Positions 8,319 to 18,932 of a DNA stretch of 64,000 bases are shown here, one piece after another; the stretch's first letter is position 1, and the number at the start of each line of letters is the position of its first letter. Below the pieces are notes generated by a model. It made no database searches. It was not told where the DNA came from and was given only the letters and a program-made list of their open reading frames with translations. Origin of the DNA: Halopseudomonas oceani (GTDB lineage: Bacteria > Pseudomonadota > Gammaproteobacteria > Pseudomonadales > Pseudomonadaceae); contig NZ_PPSK01000008.1 in NCBI RefSeq assembly GCF_002903165.1, positions 97,068-161,067 of the forward strand, written 5' to 3'. The translations under genes and the position numbers were made by a program.

Positions 8319-9985
8319 CAGCCCCCCCAGGAGTCACGCAGGGTGACGGTGCGGTTGAAGACCATTGCATCGGGTCTGGAATCACGTGAATCGACGCAGA
8401 AGTAGCCCTCACGCTCGAACTGGAAACGGTCGTCCAGCGTGGCGTCAGCCAACGACGGCTCGGCACGGCAGCCCGTCAGGACCTGCAGGGAATCCGGATT
8501 GATATTGTCGAGGAAGGTGGTGCCCTCTTCGCCCTTGTCCGGATTTGCCGCGTTGAACAGCCGATCATACAAGCGCACTTCGCACTCAATGCTGCTGCTC
8601 GCAGGCACCCAGTGGATAACGCCTTTGACCTTGCGACCTTCCGGGTTCTTGCCGAGGGTATCCGGATCGTAGGTGCACAGCAGCTCGACGATGTTCCCGT
8701 CAGCATCTGTTACCGCTTCGTCAGCGCGAATCACGTAGCTGCCACGCAGACGCACTTCGCCACCCGGCACCAGACGCTTGTAGCCCTTGGGCGGATCGAC
8801 CATGTAGTCCTCACGGTCGATATAGATCTCGCGCTCGAACGGCAGCACGCGCTCGCCTATATCCTGTTTGGGATGACGCGGCAGACGCAGCTCTTCGGTC
8901 TGACCTTCGGGGTAGTTGGTGATGGTCACTTTCAGCGGCTTGAGCACGCACATGGCACGCGGCGCGTTGGCATCCAGGTCGTCACGAATACAGAACTCCA
9001 GAACGCCCATGTCGACCACGCCGTCAGAGCGGGTCACGCCAATGCGCTCGCAGAACTCGCGAATGGCTGCCGGCGTGTAGCCGCGGCGACGGAAGGCACT
9101 CAGGGTAGACATACGCGGGTCGTCCCAACCATCCACGTGCTTCTCGTCTACCAGTTGCTTGAGTTTGCGCTTGCTGGTGACAGTGTAGTTCAGGTTCAGG
9201 CGAGCAAATTCGTACTGGCGCGGATGTGCAGGCACCGGCAGATTGTCCAGAAACCACTCGTACAGCGGGCGGTGATCTTCAAACTCCAGGGTGCAGATCG
9301 AGTGGGTAATGCCCTCGATGGCGTCGGACTGACCATGGGTAAAGTCATAACTTGGATACACACACCACTTGTCACCGGTCTGGTGGTGATGGGCGTGGCG
9401 AATGCGATACAGAATCGGATCGCGCAGGTTCATGTTCGGCGCGGCCATGTCGATTTTGGCGCGCAGTACCTTGGCGCCGTCAGCGAACTCGCCGGCGGTC
9501 ATGCGCTGGAATTGATCCAGGTTTTCTTCAACGCTGCGCTCACGGAACGGGCTGTTCTTGCCCGGCTCGGTCAGATTACCGCGGTATTCACGCGCCTGCT
9601 CGGGCGTCAGCTCACAGACATAGGCCTTGCCAGCCTTGATCAGTTCGATGGCCCAGGCGTGCAGTTGATCGAAGTAATCGGAGGCATAGCGCACGTCGCC
9701 GCCCCACTGAAAGCCAAGCCATTCAACGTCGGTCTTGATCGCATCGATGTATTCCTGCTCTTCCTTGGCCGGGTTGGTGTCGTCAAAGCGCAGGTGGCAA
9801 ACGCCGCCAAATTCCCTGGCCAGACCAAAGTTGAGACAGATCGACTTGGCGTGACCGATGTGCAGGTAACCGTTCGGCTCCGGCGGAAAGCGGGTAACGA
9901 TGTTGCTGTGCTTGCCGCTGTCCAGATCAGCCTGGACGATCTGGCGCAGAAAGTGGCTTGGGGGCGTGGCGTCGGGTTTGTTCAT
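8318..9985 (-). CDS. glnS: Glutaminyl-tRNA synthetase
   Basis: 555 residues, full length. This class I synthetase charges tRNA-Gln. The signature [14 protein letters not shown] near residue 35 is the HIGH region. The KMSKS equivalent reads VTSKRK ([14 protein letters not shown]), a common variant in GlnRS. The C-terminal beta-barrel anticodon-binding region is complete. First gene of the glnS-cysS-SDR operon, divergent from ppiB across 192 bases. Confidence 0.98.
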   Translation of the reverse strand: MNKPDATPPSHFLRQIVQADLDSGKHSNIVTRFPPEPNGYLHIGHAKSICLNFGLAREFGGVCHLRFDDTNPAKEEQEYIDAIKTDVEWLGFQWGGDVRYASDYFDQLHAWAIELIKAGKAYVCELTPEQAREYRGNLTEPGKNSPFRERSVEENLDQFQRMTAGEFADGAKVLRAKIDMAAPNMNLRDPILYRIRHAHHHQTGDKWCVYPSYDFTHGQSDAIEGITHSICTLEFEDHRPLYEWFLDNLPVPAHPRQYEFARLNLNYTVTSKRKLKQLVDEKHVDGWDDPRMSTLSAFRRRGYTPAAIREFCERIGVTRSDGVVDMGVLEFCIRDDLDANAPRAMCVLKPLKVTITNYPEGQTEELRLPRHPKQDIGERVLPFEREIYIDREDYMVDPPKGYKRLVPGGEVRLRGSYVIRADEAVTDADGNIVELLCTYDPDTLGKNPEGRKVKGVIHWVPASSSIECEVRLYDRLFNAANPDKGEEGTTFLDNINPDSLQVLTGCRAEPSLADATLDDRFQFEREGYFCVDSRDSRPDAMVFNRTVTLRDSWGG

Positions 9986-10043
9986 AAGGTCGGCAAAACT
10001 CGCTCAGGTGATGCGCTCGGCATCAGGGATTACTCGGGAGCCG

Positions 10044-10059
10044 GACTATCGCAATAGTC
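10044..10059. promoter_or_regulatory. Short dyad in the glnS-ppiB divergent region
   Basis: GACTAT-CGCA-ATAGTC is a perfect 6-bp inverted repeat. It could be an operator or a small leader hairpin for glnS; no promoter hexamers could be assigned with confidence. Confidence 0.3.
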
Positions 10060-10177
10060 GCGCTTCCCTAGGCCATCATGACCAAAACCCGTATCATACC
10101 CGAAACTCGCAGGTGCCTGAATGCAGCAATGCAGGCAGCATCACACCCAACCTGTTCGACTGCCCGAGGAATGCCCG

Positions 10178-10672
10178 ATGGTCAAACTGCACACCAACTA
10201 TGGCGTTATCACCCTGGAACTGTTTGCCGACAAAGCGCCGGTGACTGTCGAGAACTTCAAGCAATATGTTCGCGATGGCCACTACGACGGCACTATTTTC
10301 CACCGCGTGATCAGCAACTTCATGATTCAGGGCGGCGGTTTTGAGCCCGGCATGCAGCAAAAAGACACCCGTGATCCGATCAAGAATGAAGCCGACAACA
10401 GCGTCGCCAACAAGGTCGGCACCGTCGCCATGGCCCGTACTCCGGACCCGCACTCCGCCAGCGCGCAGTTCTTCATCAACGTTGCCGACAACGATTTCCT
10501 GAACTTCTCCGCCCCCACCATGCACGGCTGGGGTTACGCGGTATTCGGTCAGGTTACCGATGGCATGGACGTGGTCGAGAAGATCAAGGCCGTGCGGACC
10601 ACCTCCCGCGCCGGTCACCAGGATGTACCGGCCGAGGACGTGATCATCGAGCGCGCCGAACTGGTCGACTGA
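10178..10672 (+). CDS. ppiB: Peptidyl-prolyl cis-trans isomerase B (cyclophilin)
   Basis: 164 residues from MVKLHTNYG. The frame is open further upstream, but this ATG follows a CGAGGAA ribosome site and matches the family N-terminus. Cyclophilin signatures are [30 protein letters not shown] and the W-containing [11 protein letters not shown]. No signal peptide, so this is the cytoplasmic form, which speeds proline isomerisation during folding. It lies 13 bases upstream of lpxH and is probably cotranscribed, as in other Pseudomonas. Confidence 0.97.
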   Translation: MVKLHTNYGVITLELFADKAPVTVENFKQYVRDGHYDGTIFHRVISNFMIQGGGFEPGMQQKDTRDPIKNEADNSVANKVGTVAMARTPDPHSASAQFFINVADNDFLNFSAPTMHGWGYAVFGQVTDGMDVVEKIKAVRTTSRAGHQDVPAEDVIIERAELVD

Positions 10673-10685
10673 GATCAAGCCGCCG

Positions 10686-11411
10686 ATGCGTTATCTGTTT
10701 ATTTCGGATCTGCATCTGGAAGCGCAACGCCCGGATATCACCCGGGCGTTTTTGCGTCTGCTCGAAACCCGCGCACCGCAGTTTGATGCACTGTACATTC
10801 TGGGCGACTTCTTCGAAGTCTGGCTGGGTGACGACACCATCGACGAACTCGGTCGTGAGGTCGCTGCCGCCCTCGCCCGCCTGACCAAGCATGGCACCAA
10901 GGTATACCTGATGCACGGCAACCGGGACTTCCTGCTCGGTCGCCGTTTTTGCCGCGCGGCACGCTGCACCCTGCTCAGAGATCCCACCACTGTTGAGCTG
11001 AATGGCGAACGTGTGCTGCTGATGCACGGCGACAGTCTGTGCACTGACGACCTGGGTTACATGCGCATGCGCCGCTGGCTGCGCAACCCGGCCAGTCGCT
11101 TCATACTGAGAAATCTACCGCAGAGCACCCGCCACAAGCTGGGTCGTAAGCTACGCGACGAAAGCCAGGCGCGAACCCGTATGAAGTCCGCCGAGATCAC
11201 TGACGTCAACCTCGGCGCAGTTGCCCACACAATGCGCGCTAAAGGCGTGCACACACTAATCCACGGCCACACACACCGCCCAGCAATCCACGACCTAATG
11301 ATCGACGGCCAGCCCGCGCAGCGCATTGTGCTCGGGGACTGGGACAAGGCCGGCTGGGCACTTGAGGTGGACGAGAACGGTAAGCGACTGGAGTCGTTTC
11401 CACTGTCGTAG
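10686..11411 (+). CDS. lpxH: UDP-2,3-diacylglucosamine diphosphatase
   Basis: 241 residues. LpxH hydrolyses UDP-2,3-diacylglucosamine to lipid X and UMP in lipid A synthesis at the inner membrane. Calcineurin-like metallophosphatase motifs are present: ISDLHLE (D8, H10), [19 protein letters not shown], the MHGDSLC histidine, and HGHTHRP near the C-terminus. It is complete and follows ppiB directly. It converges on etfA, from which it is separated by a bidirectional terminator. Confidence 0.97.
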   Translation: MRYLFISDLHLEAQRPDITRAFLRLLETRAPQFDALYILGDFFEVWLGDDTIDELGREVAAALARLTKHGTKVYLMHGNRDFLLGRRFCRAARCTLLRDPTTVELNGERVLLMHGDSLCTDDLGYMRMRRWLRNPASRFILRNLPQSTRHKLGRKLRDESQARTRMKSAEITDVNLGAVAHTMRAKGVHTLIHGHTHRPAIHDLMIDGQPAQRIVLGDWDKAGWALEVDENGKRLESFPLS

Positions 11412-11449
11412 ATACCGATACCCCCACGAAATACCCCTCGGGCCATACC

Positions 11450-11470
11450 GGGCACAGCATGCTGTGTCCC
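11450..11470. repeat. Small intergenic hairpin
   Basis: GGGCACAGC-AT-GCTGTGTCCC forms a 9-bp stem with a one-base bulge, after the lpxH stop. It may be a REP-like palindrome; no second copy was found in the window. Confidence 0.4.
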
Positions 11471-11508
11471 TACGCAAAAATGCCCCACACACAACGAGCA
11501 GACAATAA

Positions 11509-11539
11509 AAAACCCCGGCTCTCGCGAGTCCGGGGTTTT
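11509..11539. terminator. Bidirectional terminator lpxH / etfA
   Basis: AAAACCCCGG pairs with CCGGGGTTTT around a CTCTCGCGAGT loop. An A run on the left and a T run on the right let it act for both convergent genes. The following 40 bases contain GCTTGCGGCTTGAAGCTTG, a low-complexity tract. Confidence 0.9.
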
Positions 11540-11586
11540 CTTGCAGCTTGCGGCTTGAAGCTTGCCGCTGCCTCTAGGCCGTCGGC

Positions 11587-12531
11587 TTAGAGCTTACCTT
11601 CCAGCTCCGGTACCGCCTCGAACAGGTCGGCAACCAGGCCGTAGTCGGCCACCTGGAAGATCGGCGCTTCTTCGTCCTTGTTGATCGCAACGATCACCTT
11701 GGAGTCTTTCATACCAGCCAGGTGCTGGATCGCGCCGGAGATACCGACCGCCACGTACAGCTGCGGTGCAACGATCTTGCCGGTCTGACCAACCTGCATG
11801 TCGTTCGGTACGAAGCCAGCGTCAACCGCGGCGCGCGAGGCACCCACAGCGGCGCCCAGCTTGTCGGCAACCTTGTACAGCATTTCGAAGTTGTCGCCGT
11901 TCTGCATGCCGCGACCACCGGAAATGACGATCTTGGCGCCTGCCAGCTCCGGACGGTCGGATTTGGCCAGCTCTTCACCGACAAAGCTGGAGATACCAGC
12001 GTCATGGGCAGAAGCAACCGCTTCAACCGCAGCGCTGCCGCCTTCGGCTGCAACCGCATCGAAACCGGTGGCACGAACGGTGATGACCTTGATCGCAGCG
12101 CTGGATTGTACGGTGGCAATCGCGTTACCCGCGTAGATCGGACGCTTGAAGGTGTCAGCGCTCTCAACGGCAATGATCTCGGAGATCTGATCAACGTCCA
12201 GCAGCGCAGCAACGCGCGGCAGGTAGTTTTTACCGTTGGTGCTGGCCGGAGCCAGGATGTGGCTGTAAGTGGCCGGCGAGGTCCCTTGTGCCAGTTCAGC
12301 GATCAGCAGGGAAACGTTTTCCGGCAGCAGGTTCGCGTAGGCGGCGTTGTCAGCCAGCAGGACCTTGTTGACGCCAGCGACCTTGGCAGCAGCGTCAGCA
12401 ACGGCAGCACAGCCTGCGCCGGCAACCAGAACATCGATGTCGCCACCGATGGCCTGAGCGGCAGCAACGGTGTTCAGGGTAGCTGCGTTCAGCTCGGCGT
12501 TGTTGTGTTCAGCAATAACCAGAATGCTCAT
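11587..12531 (-). CDS. etfA: Electron transfer flavoprotein subunit alpha
   Basis: 314 residues. EtfA carries the FAD of the ETF heterodimer, which takes electrons from acyl-CoA and other dehydrogenases and passes them to ETF-ubiquinone oxidoreductase. The FAD domain signature is clear: [12 protein letters not shown], then [21 protein letters not shown] and [14 protein letters not shown]. Full length. Two bases after etfB, so cotranscribed. Confidence 0.97.
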   Translation of the reverse strand: MSILVIAEHNNAELNAATLNTVAAAQAIGGDIDVLVAGAGCAAVADAAAKVAGVNKVLLADNAAYANLLPENVSLLIAELAQGTSPATYSHILAPASTNGKNYLPRVAALLDVDQISEIIAVESADTFKRPIYAGNAIATVQSSAAIKVITVRATGFDAVAAEGGSAAVEAVASAHDAGISSFVGEELAKSDRPELAGAKIVISGGRGMQNGDNFEMLYKVADKLGAAVGASRAAVDAGFVPNDMQVGQTGKIVAPQLYVAVGISGAIQHLAGMKDSKVIVAINKDEEAPIFQVADYGLVADLFEAVPELEGKL

Positions 12532-12533
12532 GT

Positions 12534-13283
12534 TCAGATCACCTTGGCTTCGTTCTTGAGTTTGTCGACCAGCTCGTCAACGCTCTTAACCTTGATGCCA
12601 GCGCTGCGGGCAGCCGGGGCTTCAACCTTCAGGGTGGTCACGGTCGATGCGGTGCTAACTCCCAGATCTTCCGGCTTGACGACTTCCAGCGGCTTCTTCT
12701 TGGCCTTCATGATGTTCGGCAGCGACGCGTAGCGCGGCTCGTTCAGACGCAGGTCAGTGGTAACGATGGCCGGCAGCTTCAGCGCAACGGTCTGCAGACC
12801 GCCGTCGATTTCGCGGGTGACCTTGACGCTGTCGCCGTCAACAGCCACTTCAGAGGCGAAAGTACCCTGAGCGTAGCCAGACAGTGCAGCCAGCATCTGG
12901 CCAGTCTGATTGTTGTCGGAGTCGATGGCCTGCTTGCCGAGGATGACCAGCTGCGGCTGCTCTTTATCGACAACGGCTTTCAGCGCCTTGGCGATGGCCA
13001 GCGAGTTCAGCTCGTCGGCGGACTCGACCAGAACAGCGCGGTCAGCACCCAGTGCCAGGGCGGTACGCAGTTGTTCCTGGGCGGCGGTTGGGCCGACAGT
13101 GACAGCGACGATCTCGGTAGCAACGCCTTTTTCTTTCAGACGTACTGCTTCTTCCACGGCGATTTCGCAGAAGGGGTTCATCGACATTTTGACGTTGGCC
13201 AGGTCAACACCGGAGTTGTCCGCCTTGACGCGAACCTTGACGTTGTAATCAACGACTCGCTTAACCGCTACAAGTACCTTCAT
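12534..13283 (-). CDS. etfB: Electron transfer flavoprotein subunit beta
   Basis: 249 residues from [17 protein letters not shown]. The frame extends five codons upstream, but this ATG has a TGAGGC ribosome site at the right distance. EtfB binds AMP and docks partner dehydrogenases. The family signature is visible in [18 protein letters not shown] and the C-terminal [11 protein letters not shown] (the recognition-loop region). First gene of etfBA, divergent from the ETF-QO gene, a functional pairing that puts the electron carrier next to its quinone reductase. Confidence 0.97.
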   Translation of the reverse strand: MKVLVAVKRVVDYNVKVRVKADNSGVDLANVKMSMNPFCEIAVEEAVRLKEKGVATEIVAVTVGPTAAQEQLRTALALGADRAVLVESADELNSLAIAKALKAVVDKEQPQLVILGKQAIDSDNNQTGQMLAALSGYAQGTFASEVAVDGDSVKVTREIDGGLQTVALKLPAIVTTDLRLNEPRYASLPNIMKAKKKPLEVVKPEDLGVSTASTVTTLKVEAPAARSAGIKVKSVDELVDKLKNEAKVI

Positions 13284-13473
13284 GATTGCCTCATTCAATG
13301 TGTAGCCAAAACTGGGCAGGCCATAATCGTGACTATAATATGAAGATCGTTCACGTTCAGACCAAACAGAGCCCGCCGTTCAAAAGCTCTCTATCATGAC
13401 TTTCCATGCACAGGCGGTCAATAGGAGCAATTCGACGAAAGGTCTAATAAACGACCAAAACGCCATCTTTGCG

Positions 13474-13502
13474 TTGGAGCACAAAAAACGGGCTGTTATA
13501 CT
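13474..13502 (+). promoter_or_regulatory. Sigma-70-like promoter for ETF-QO
   Basis: TTGGAG (13474-13479) and TATACT (13497-13502) are separated by 17 bases. The gene start is 75 bases after the -10. Both hexamers are close to consensus. Confidence 0.65.
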
Positions 13503-13576
13503 GCGCGGCTTAATCGATCATGGCAGATCAACAAAGAATCGATACATGTGACGGGCCTAGAGTTAGGAGAGAGATA

Positions 13577-15241
13577 GTGGAACGCGAATTCATGGAGTTT
13601 GACGTTGTCATCGTAGGTGCCGGCCCCTCTGGCCTGGCAGCTGCATGTCGAATCAAGAAACAGGCTGCTGAAGCCGGTCAGGAAATCAGCGTCTGTGTCG
13701 TAGAGAAAGGTTCCGAAGTCGGCGCCCACATTCTCTCCGGTGCCGTATTCGAGCCGCGCGCCCTGGAAGAACTGTTCCCCGATTGGAAAGAGCTTGGCGC
13801 TCCGCTGAACACCGCCGTCGTTCGCGATGACATCTATATGCTCACCAGCGAAGAGAAGGCAACCAAGCTGCCTGACATGCTCGTTCCCAAGACCATGCAC
13901 AACCATGGCAACTATATTATCTCCCTCGGCAACCTGTGCCGCTGGCTGGCCGAACAGGCCGAAGGCCTGGGCGTAGAGGTATATCCGGGCTTTGCTGCCC
14001 AGGAAGCCCTGATCGATGAGAACGGCGTTGTTCGCGGCATCCTGACCGGCGACCTGGGCGTTGACCGTGAAGGCAACCCGAAAGACGGGTTCTACACCCC
14101 CGGCATGGAACTGCGCGCCAAGTACACCCTGTTCGCAGAAGGCTGCCGCGGCCACATCGGCAAGCAACTGATCAAGCGTTTCAACCTGGATTCCGAAGCC
14201 GACGCCCAGCATTACGGTATCGGCATCAAGGAAATCTGGGACATCGATCCGGCCAAGCACCAGCAAGGTCTGGTTGTGCATACCGCCGGCTGGCCGCTGG
14301 ACATCGTCGGTACCGAAAACACCGGTGGTTCCTTCCTGTATCACCTGGAAAACAACCAGGTAGTCGTTGGCCTGATCATCGATCTGTCCTACTCGAACCC
14401 GCACCTGTCGCCGTTCGACGAATTCCAGCGCTACAAGCATCACCCGGTCATCAAGCAGTACCTGGAAGGCGGCAAGCGCGTTGCCTACGGTGCACGCGCC
14501 ATCTGCAAGGGCGGCATCAACTCGCTGCCGAAGATGGTCTTCCCGGGCGGTGCTCTGATCGGTTGTGACCTCGGGACCCTGAACTTCGCCAAGATCAAGG
14601 GCAGCCACACTGCCATGAAATCGGGCATGCTGGCGGCTGACGCTATCGTCGAGGCCCTGCAGGCTGGCCGCGAAGGCGGTGACGAGCTGACCAACTATGT
14701 TGATAGCTTCAAGTCCAGCTGGCTGTACGAAGAGCTGTTCGCAGCGCGTAACTTCGGCCCGGCAATCCACAAGTTCGGCCCGCTGTTCGGTGGTGCGTTC
14801 AACTACATCGATCAGAACTGGTTCGGTGGCAAGATTCCGGTCACCCTGCACGACACCAAGCCGGATTACGCCTGCCTGAAGAAAGCCTCCGAAGCGACCA
14901 AGATCGACTATCCGAAGCCGGATGGCGTACTGAGCTTCGACAAGCTATCTTCGGTCTTCATGTCCAACACCAACCATGAAGAAGACCAGCCGATCCACCT
15001 GACGCTGAAAGACCCGAGCATTCCGCTGGAGAAAAACCTGCCCCTGTACGACGAGCCCGCGCAGCGTTACTGCCCAGCTGGCGTCTACGAAGTCGTCAAC
15101 AACGATGACGGCAGCAAGCGCTTCCAGATCAACGCGCAGAACTGCGTGCACTGCAAGACGTGCGACATCAAGGATCCAGCGCAAAACATCAACTGGATCG
15201 CGCCGGAAGGCACGGGTGGCCCGAACTACCCGAACATGTAA
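13577..15241 (+). CDS. Electron transfer flavoprotein-ubiquinone oxidoreductase
   Basis: 554 residues from a GTG start (MEREFMEFDVV...), chosen because the GGAGAGAG ribosome site lies just before it and the family begins this way. An in-frame ATG at 13520 would add an unlikely tail. The enzyme is a membrane-associated FAD and 4Fe-4S protein that oxidises ETF and reduces ubiquinone. The FAD loop is VIVGAGPSGLAAA. The C-terminal ferredoxin-like part has the cluster cysteines in YCPAGVYE and NCVHCKTCDIKDP. Divergent from etfBA; ends at an intrinsic terminator. Confidence 0.96.
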   Translation: MEREFMEFDVVIVGAGPSGLAAACRIKKQAAEAGQEISVCVVEKGSEVGAHILSGAVFEPRALEELFPDWKELGAPLNTAVVRDDIYMLTSEEKATKLPDMLVPKTMHNHGNYIISLGNLCRWLAEQAEGLGVEVYPGFAAQEALIDENGVVRGILTGDLGVDREGNPKDGFYTPGMELRAKYTLFAEGCRGHIGKQLIKRFNLDSEADAQHYGIGIKEIWDIDPAKHQQGLVVHTAGWPLDIVGTENTGGSFLYHLENNQVVVGLIIDLSYSNPHLSPFDEFQRYKHHPVIKQYLEGGKRVAYGARAICKGGINSLPKMVFPGGALIGCDLGTLNFAKIKGSHTAMKSGMLAADAIVEALQAGREGGDELTNYVDSFKSSWLYEELFAARNFGPAIHKFGPLFGGAFNYIDQNWFGGKIPVTLHDTKPDYACLKKASEATKIDYPKPDGVLSFDKLSSVFMSNTNHEEDQPIHLTLKDPSIPLEKNLPLYDEPAQRYCPAGVYEVVNNDDGSKRFQINAQNCVHCKTCDIKDPAQNINWIAPEGTGGPNYPNM

Positions 15242-15280
15242 CGCGCAAGCGCTACAGCGGCAAGCATCAAGGCCGCAAGC

Positions 15281-15313
15281 AACAAAAAACCGGCCGTTGG
15301 CCGGTTTTTTGTT
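15281..15313. terminator. Bidirectional terminator after ETF-QO
   Basis: AACAAAAAACCGGCC (15281-15295) and its complement (15299-15313) form a 15-bp perfect stem with a GTT loop and flanking A and T runs. It serves ETF-QO and possibly the convergent transglutaminase operon. Confidence 0.92.
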
Positions 15314-15356
15314 ATCTGACAGAGCCAGACAAGACATCAAAATCGGTGGTTGCGCG

Positions 15357-16274
15357 TCAGACCAGATCTCTCACCTGTCCCTGCGTACCTTCCTGTTGCG
15401 GCAATACATCCACCGCCACACTGAGCGTGTGGTCTCCCCCACCGGTCATCACGCCCTTGAGCGGCGTCACATCGGCGAAGTCCCTACCCCAGCCAAGAAT
15501 GATGTAGCGCTCATCCGGCACGCAGCCATTGGTAGGGTCCAACTCTAGCCAGCCCCAGCCAGGCACAAATACTGCGAGCCAGGCGTGGGTCGCATCGGCA
15601 CCCAGCAACTTTTGCTGGCCCGGCGGTGGCAGTGTCTCCATATACCCGCTGACATACCTCGCAGACAGCCCCATTGAACGCAGGCAGCCGATCCCCAGAT
15701 GCGCAAAGTCCTGACAAACCCCGCGTTTGCTGGCCAGCACGTCATGCAGCGGAGTAGCTAGCGTGGTGAACTCCGGATCATAGGTAAACTCAGAGAAAAT
15801 ACGCTGATTGAGATCCAGCACTGCATCAACCAGGTTGCGCCCTGGCGTAAAACTGCCGCGCGCATAATCGGCCAACCCCGGACTCTGGAAAATAAACGGC
15901 GAGCTAAGCGCATACAAACGCGCATCAAGCGTATCGCGATTGGTCTGGCGCGGGTCATAGCGCAATTCGTCGACCGCCTGTTCCCAGCTGATGTTCGAGA
16001 AAATATCAGCGCTCGCGCGGGGACGCGTCACGATCTCGCTGGTAACACTGACATCCAGACTCTCGTGCAGCGACTCGATCGAAAAGTAGACCACCCGGTT
16101 ACCGAAAAAATCGGTGCGCTCACGCATGCGATCAGGTATCGGGGTGATTACCAGTTGGGTGTTGCTGCAATCCTGCCAAGGCAACACCCGCGGCAGGATG
16201 CGCGCTTCGTTGTGACTCAGGGTCACCGCGCCGCTGTACTGGTAATGCGTGGTATGGCGCAAAAGGTATCTCAA
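15357..16274 (-). CDS. Transglutaminase-like family protein (short form)
   Basis: 305 residues. The bacterial transglutaminase N-terminal domain (beta-rich, beginning MRYLLRHTTHYQYSGAVTLSH) is followed by a transglutaminase-like cysteine protease core. The catalytic Cys is in GVCQDFAHLG, the His in DATHAWLAV and the Asp in LELDPTNG. No signal peptide, so cytoplasmic. The start appears to be TTG at 16274, preceded by GAGGTCTCTACA; no suitable ATG is close. Last gene of a three-gene leftward operon, 15 bases after the ATP-grasp/alpha-E fusion. Such clusters are thought to build or process a peptide-like molecule; the substrate is unknown. Confidence 0.9.
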   Translation of the reverse strand: MRYLLRHTTHYQYSGAVTLSHNEARILPRVLPWQDCSNTQLVITPIPDRMRERTDFFGNRVVYFSIESLHESLDVSVTSEIVTRPRASADIFSNISWEQAVDELRYDPRQTNRDTLDARLYALSSPFIFQSPGLADYARGSFTPGRNLVDAVLDLNQRIFSEFTYDPEFTTLATPLHDVLASKRGVCQDFAHLGIGCLRSMGLSARYVSGYMETLPPPGQQKLLGADATHAWLAVFVPGWGWLELDPTNGCVPDERYIILGWGRDFADVTPLKGVMTGGGDHTLSVAVDVLPQQEGTQGQVRDLV

Positions 16275-16289
16275 TGTAGAGACCTCGAT

Positions 16290-18878
16290 TCAGGGCTGGC
16301 CAGTGTAGTGCATGCTGACCAGTTGGCGGGGAGCTTCAACATGACTGAAGTGACTATGCGACAGTGCGTTGGACAGCTCGGACATCGGCTCGATCAGTTG
16401 ATCCAGCAGATTACTCAAGGCCTCCCGTGCAGCGGGCGAGCCTTCCAGATCAGTCAGGGTTTCAATGTCGACCAAATGCAGGCAGCTGGTGGCCTGAATG
16501 ATCAACCGCTGCTCCAGATTACGATAGGGTGAACTACCCGGTGACGGCAGCTTGGCTATTTGTCGCCCCAAGCGCTTGAGCATGTAGCCCACCGAACGCG
16601 GGTTGGTCTCATCGAACAGCAGCAGATCGAGAATCGCCAGCGGATGCAGCTGCGAGCGGTAGCGGCGACGATATACCGTTAGGTTGTCCGTGGTTGCCAG
16701 CACCACCTCCCACAGCGGAATACCAGGCTCATCAGCATCCAGCAGAGCGAGCTTCAGCAGTTCCAGCGAGCCCAGCGTACGCTCGATGAAGCGGCCAATA
16801 TCAAGGAAGCGCCAGCCGTAGTGATGCGGCATGGTTTCGTTGCAAAGACCAAAAAACGCCGCCAGATCGAGCACCATGGCTTCGAGGTGGCGCTGCCCTA
16901 CCACCACGCCACGGGCGCGCGACATGCTGTTAAAGTGCTGCCGCAAGCTGTTGATCGCGCGCCAGGTATCATCACCCAGATGATCGCGAACCGCTCGACT
17001 GTTACGCACGAAGTTGCCAAAAATGACCGGCAACCCTTCGGGCAGGTCGTCGGAGAACAACTGCAGCAAACGATCCCGGGTCACGATGTACTCGCGCGGG
17101 AATCGGCTATTGTTCGGCACATTCTCCTCGGTAAAGGCGTCCGGCTCCAACGCGACATCCAGCGCCCGCAGTAGGTCTGGCATCAACTGTGAACCGGTTT
17201 CCTGCCGGTCATCCTGCAGCAGACGCGCCAGCGCCTCGCGCAACAAGCGTCCGCGGGTATCCAAACGCTCACCATACCGCCCCATCCAGAACAAGCTTTC
17301 CGCCACGCGGCACGGCAGGTCCTTGCCGTCGCGCGTGACGACAATCGGACCAAGCGCCTGACGCAGCAGGCTGATGTGCGGTTGTGGCACCGGCGCCGTC
17401 ACCCAGACATCCTTCACCAGCCGGCTTTTCATCAGAGGTGCGCCGGGTTCGCCGACCCAGGCCAGACCACCGGGCATTACCCGATAATTACGCTCATTGA
17501 CCGGCTTGGTAAGATCATCCGGCTCGACCAGACTGAAGAACCGCAGCGTTGCGCTCTGACGCTCAAACGTTTTGCTCTGCGGATTGAAACCAGGCACCAC
17601 CGCAGGTGAGAGATGCCGCTGCGCGGTGAACAGATACGGCTGGCGATCCATGCTGACACGAAGATCCCTCAGCGCTTCCAGTCCCATCTGATCGGCACGA
17701 TAGACCCGTCCCGGTTTGCTGATGTCACGCAGCACCCAGCCATCCAGCTCGGCACGCACCTGCGCCAACGCAGCAGGTTCGCCGCACCAGAGCGTTTCCC
17801 GGCATGGCAGCAGCAACTCTTCCCCCAGCAGCTCGCGGCACAGACTCGGCAGAAAGGCCAGTAATCCAGGATGCTCCAGCACACCGGCACCCAACGCGTT
17901 GGCAATATGCACGTTGCCGCAGCGCGCGGCCTGCAACAGACCGGGAACCCCGAGCAACGAGTCAGGACGCAACTCCAGAGGGTCACACCAGGGATCATTG
18001 ATCTGCCGCAGAATGACATCCACCTGCTTCAAGCCACCGAGCGTGCGCATGGAAACCTGGCCATCGCGGACCACCAGGTCATCCCCTTCGACCAGCGAAA
18101 AGTTCATGTAGTTGGCCAGCCAGGCGTGCTCGAAATACCCCGGGCTGCCTGGCCCCGGCGACAGCAATACAATATTCGCTTGTTCTCGTTGGGTGCTGGC
18201 CAGGCTGGATAGGCAGCGATGCTGAGCCTGCAGAAAACCCGCCAACCGCTTGATCGGTGCATCGCGATACAGGCTCGGCAGCGCACGGGCAAGCGTAATC
18301 CGGTTTTCCAGCGCGTAACCGGCCCCAGCAGGCGACTGGGTCCAGTCAGCCAACACCTGCCAGCCGCCACTGCTGTCCCGGATGATGTCGGTGCCGTGGA
18401 AGATCAGCAGCGGGCGCTCAACCTGCGGTGGGTCATCGGCCGCCGAGAACAGAAACCCGGGGTGGGTGTAGATCAACTCGGGGGGCAAGAGGCCTTCACT
18501 GATGATTCGCCGGGCACCATAGAGGTCGTCAAGAATATGCTCCAGCAGACGACTGCGTTGTTTCAGCCCAGCCTCCAGCACATCCCATTCCTGAGTGGGA
18601 ATGACCCAGGGCACGCAATCGAGTTGCCAGGACCGCAACTGACCCGGATCGTCCTCGTAAGGATTGAAGGTGACGCCATTTTCATGCAGCAGGTTCTGCG
18701 CTTCTTCCGAGCGAGCAGCCAGCACGTCGGGGCCGAGCTGGACAATATCATCCAGCACGCCTTGCCAGTGAGCGCGCGGCTGCTGGTTGTCGCTCAGCAA
18801 CTCGTCATGTCCGTCATGCCCTGGATAGTCCCCGAGAATGGCATTGACTGCGGGGTCCAGATTGGCGAGGTGTTGCAT
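16290..18878 (-). CDS. Circularly permuted ATP-grasp / alpha-E domain fusion protein
   Basis: 862 residues. Roughly residues 70-500 match the circularly permuted ATP-grasp family (segments TDIIRDSSGGW, PGYFEHAWLANYMNFSLVEG, RQINDPWCDPLELR). From about residue 535 the protein is an alpha-E domain, beginning RVAESLFWMGRYGERLD, a predicted all-helical module that always travels with this enzyme. ATP-grasp enzymes form amide or ester bonds through acyl phosphates, so peptide ligation is the inferred role. The same two modules occur as separate genes at 22460 and 23921, divergently transcribed. It lies between two transglutaminase-like genes. Confidence 0.9.
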   Translation of the reverse strand: MQHLANLDPAVNAILGDYPGHDGHDELLSDNQQPRAHWQGVLDDIVQLGPDVLAARSEEAQNLLHENGVTFNPYEDDPGQLRSWQLDCVPWVIPTQEWDVLEAGLKQRSRLLEHILDDLYGARRIISEGLLPPELIYTHPGFLFSAADDPPQVERPLLIFHGTDIIRDSSGGWQVLADWTQSPAGAGYALENRITLARALPSLYRDAPIKRLAGFLQAQHRCLSSLASTQREQANIVLLSPGPGSPGYFEHAWLANYMNFSLVEGDDLVVRDGQVSMRTLGGLKQVDVILRQINDPWCDPLELRPDSLLGVPGLLQAARCGNVHIANALGAGVLEHPGLLAFLPSLCRELLGEELLLPCRETLWCGEPAALAQVRAELDGWVLRDISKPGRVYRADQMGLEALRDLRVSMDRQPYLFTAQRHLSPAVVPGFNPQSKTFERQSATLRFFSLVEPDDLTKPVNERNYRVMPGGLAWVGEPGAPLMKSRLVKDVWVTAPVPQPHISLLRQALGPIVVTRDGKDLPCRVAESLFWMGRYGERLDTRGRLLREALARLLQDDRQETGSQLMPDLLRALDVALEPDAFTEENVPNNSRFPREYIVTRDRLLQLFSDDLPEGLPVIFGNFVRNSRAVRDHLGDDTWRAINSLRQHFNSMSRARGVVVGQRHLEAMVLDLAAFFGLCNETMPHHYGWRFLDIGRFIERTLGSLELLKLALLDADEPGIPLWEVVLATTDNLTVYRRRYRSQLHPLAILDLLLFDETNPRSVGYMLKRLGRQIAKLPSPGSSPYRNLEQRLIIQATSCLHLVDIETLTDLEGSPAAREALSNLLDQLIEPMSELSNALSHSHFSHVEAPRQLVSMHYTGQP

Positions 18879-18932
18879 GGAGCGGTTCCTGGTTCAGGCT
18901 GAGGTCAGCCGAGTGTGCTGGGTGACTGACGA

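Noticed and set aside
8612..10057. Long open frame opposite glnS (481 codons)
   Set aside because: Antisense shadow of a complete, well conserved synthetase.
13284..13400. Promoter hexamers for etfBA on the minus strand
   Set aside because: TATAGT- and TTGGTC-like hexamers are present but the spacing is wrong for a confident call; no PsrA-type CAAAC...GTTTG site was seen.
13496..14851. Long open frame opposite ETF-QO (451 codons)
   Set aside because: Antisense shadow of the flavoprotein gene.
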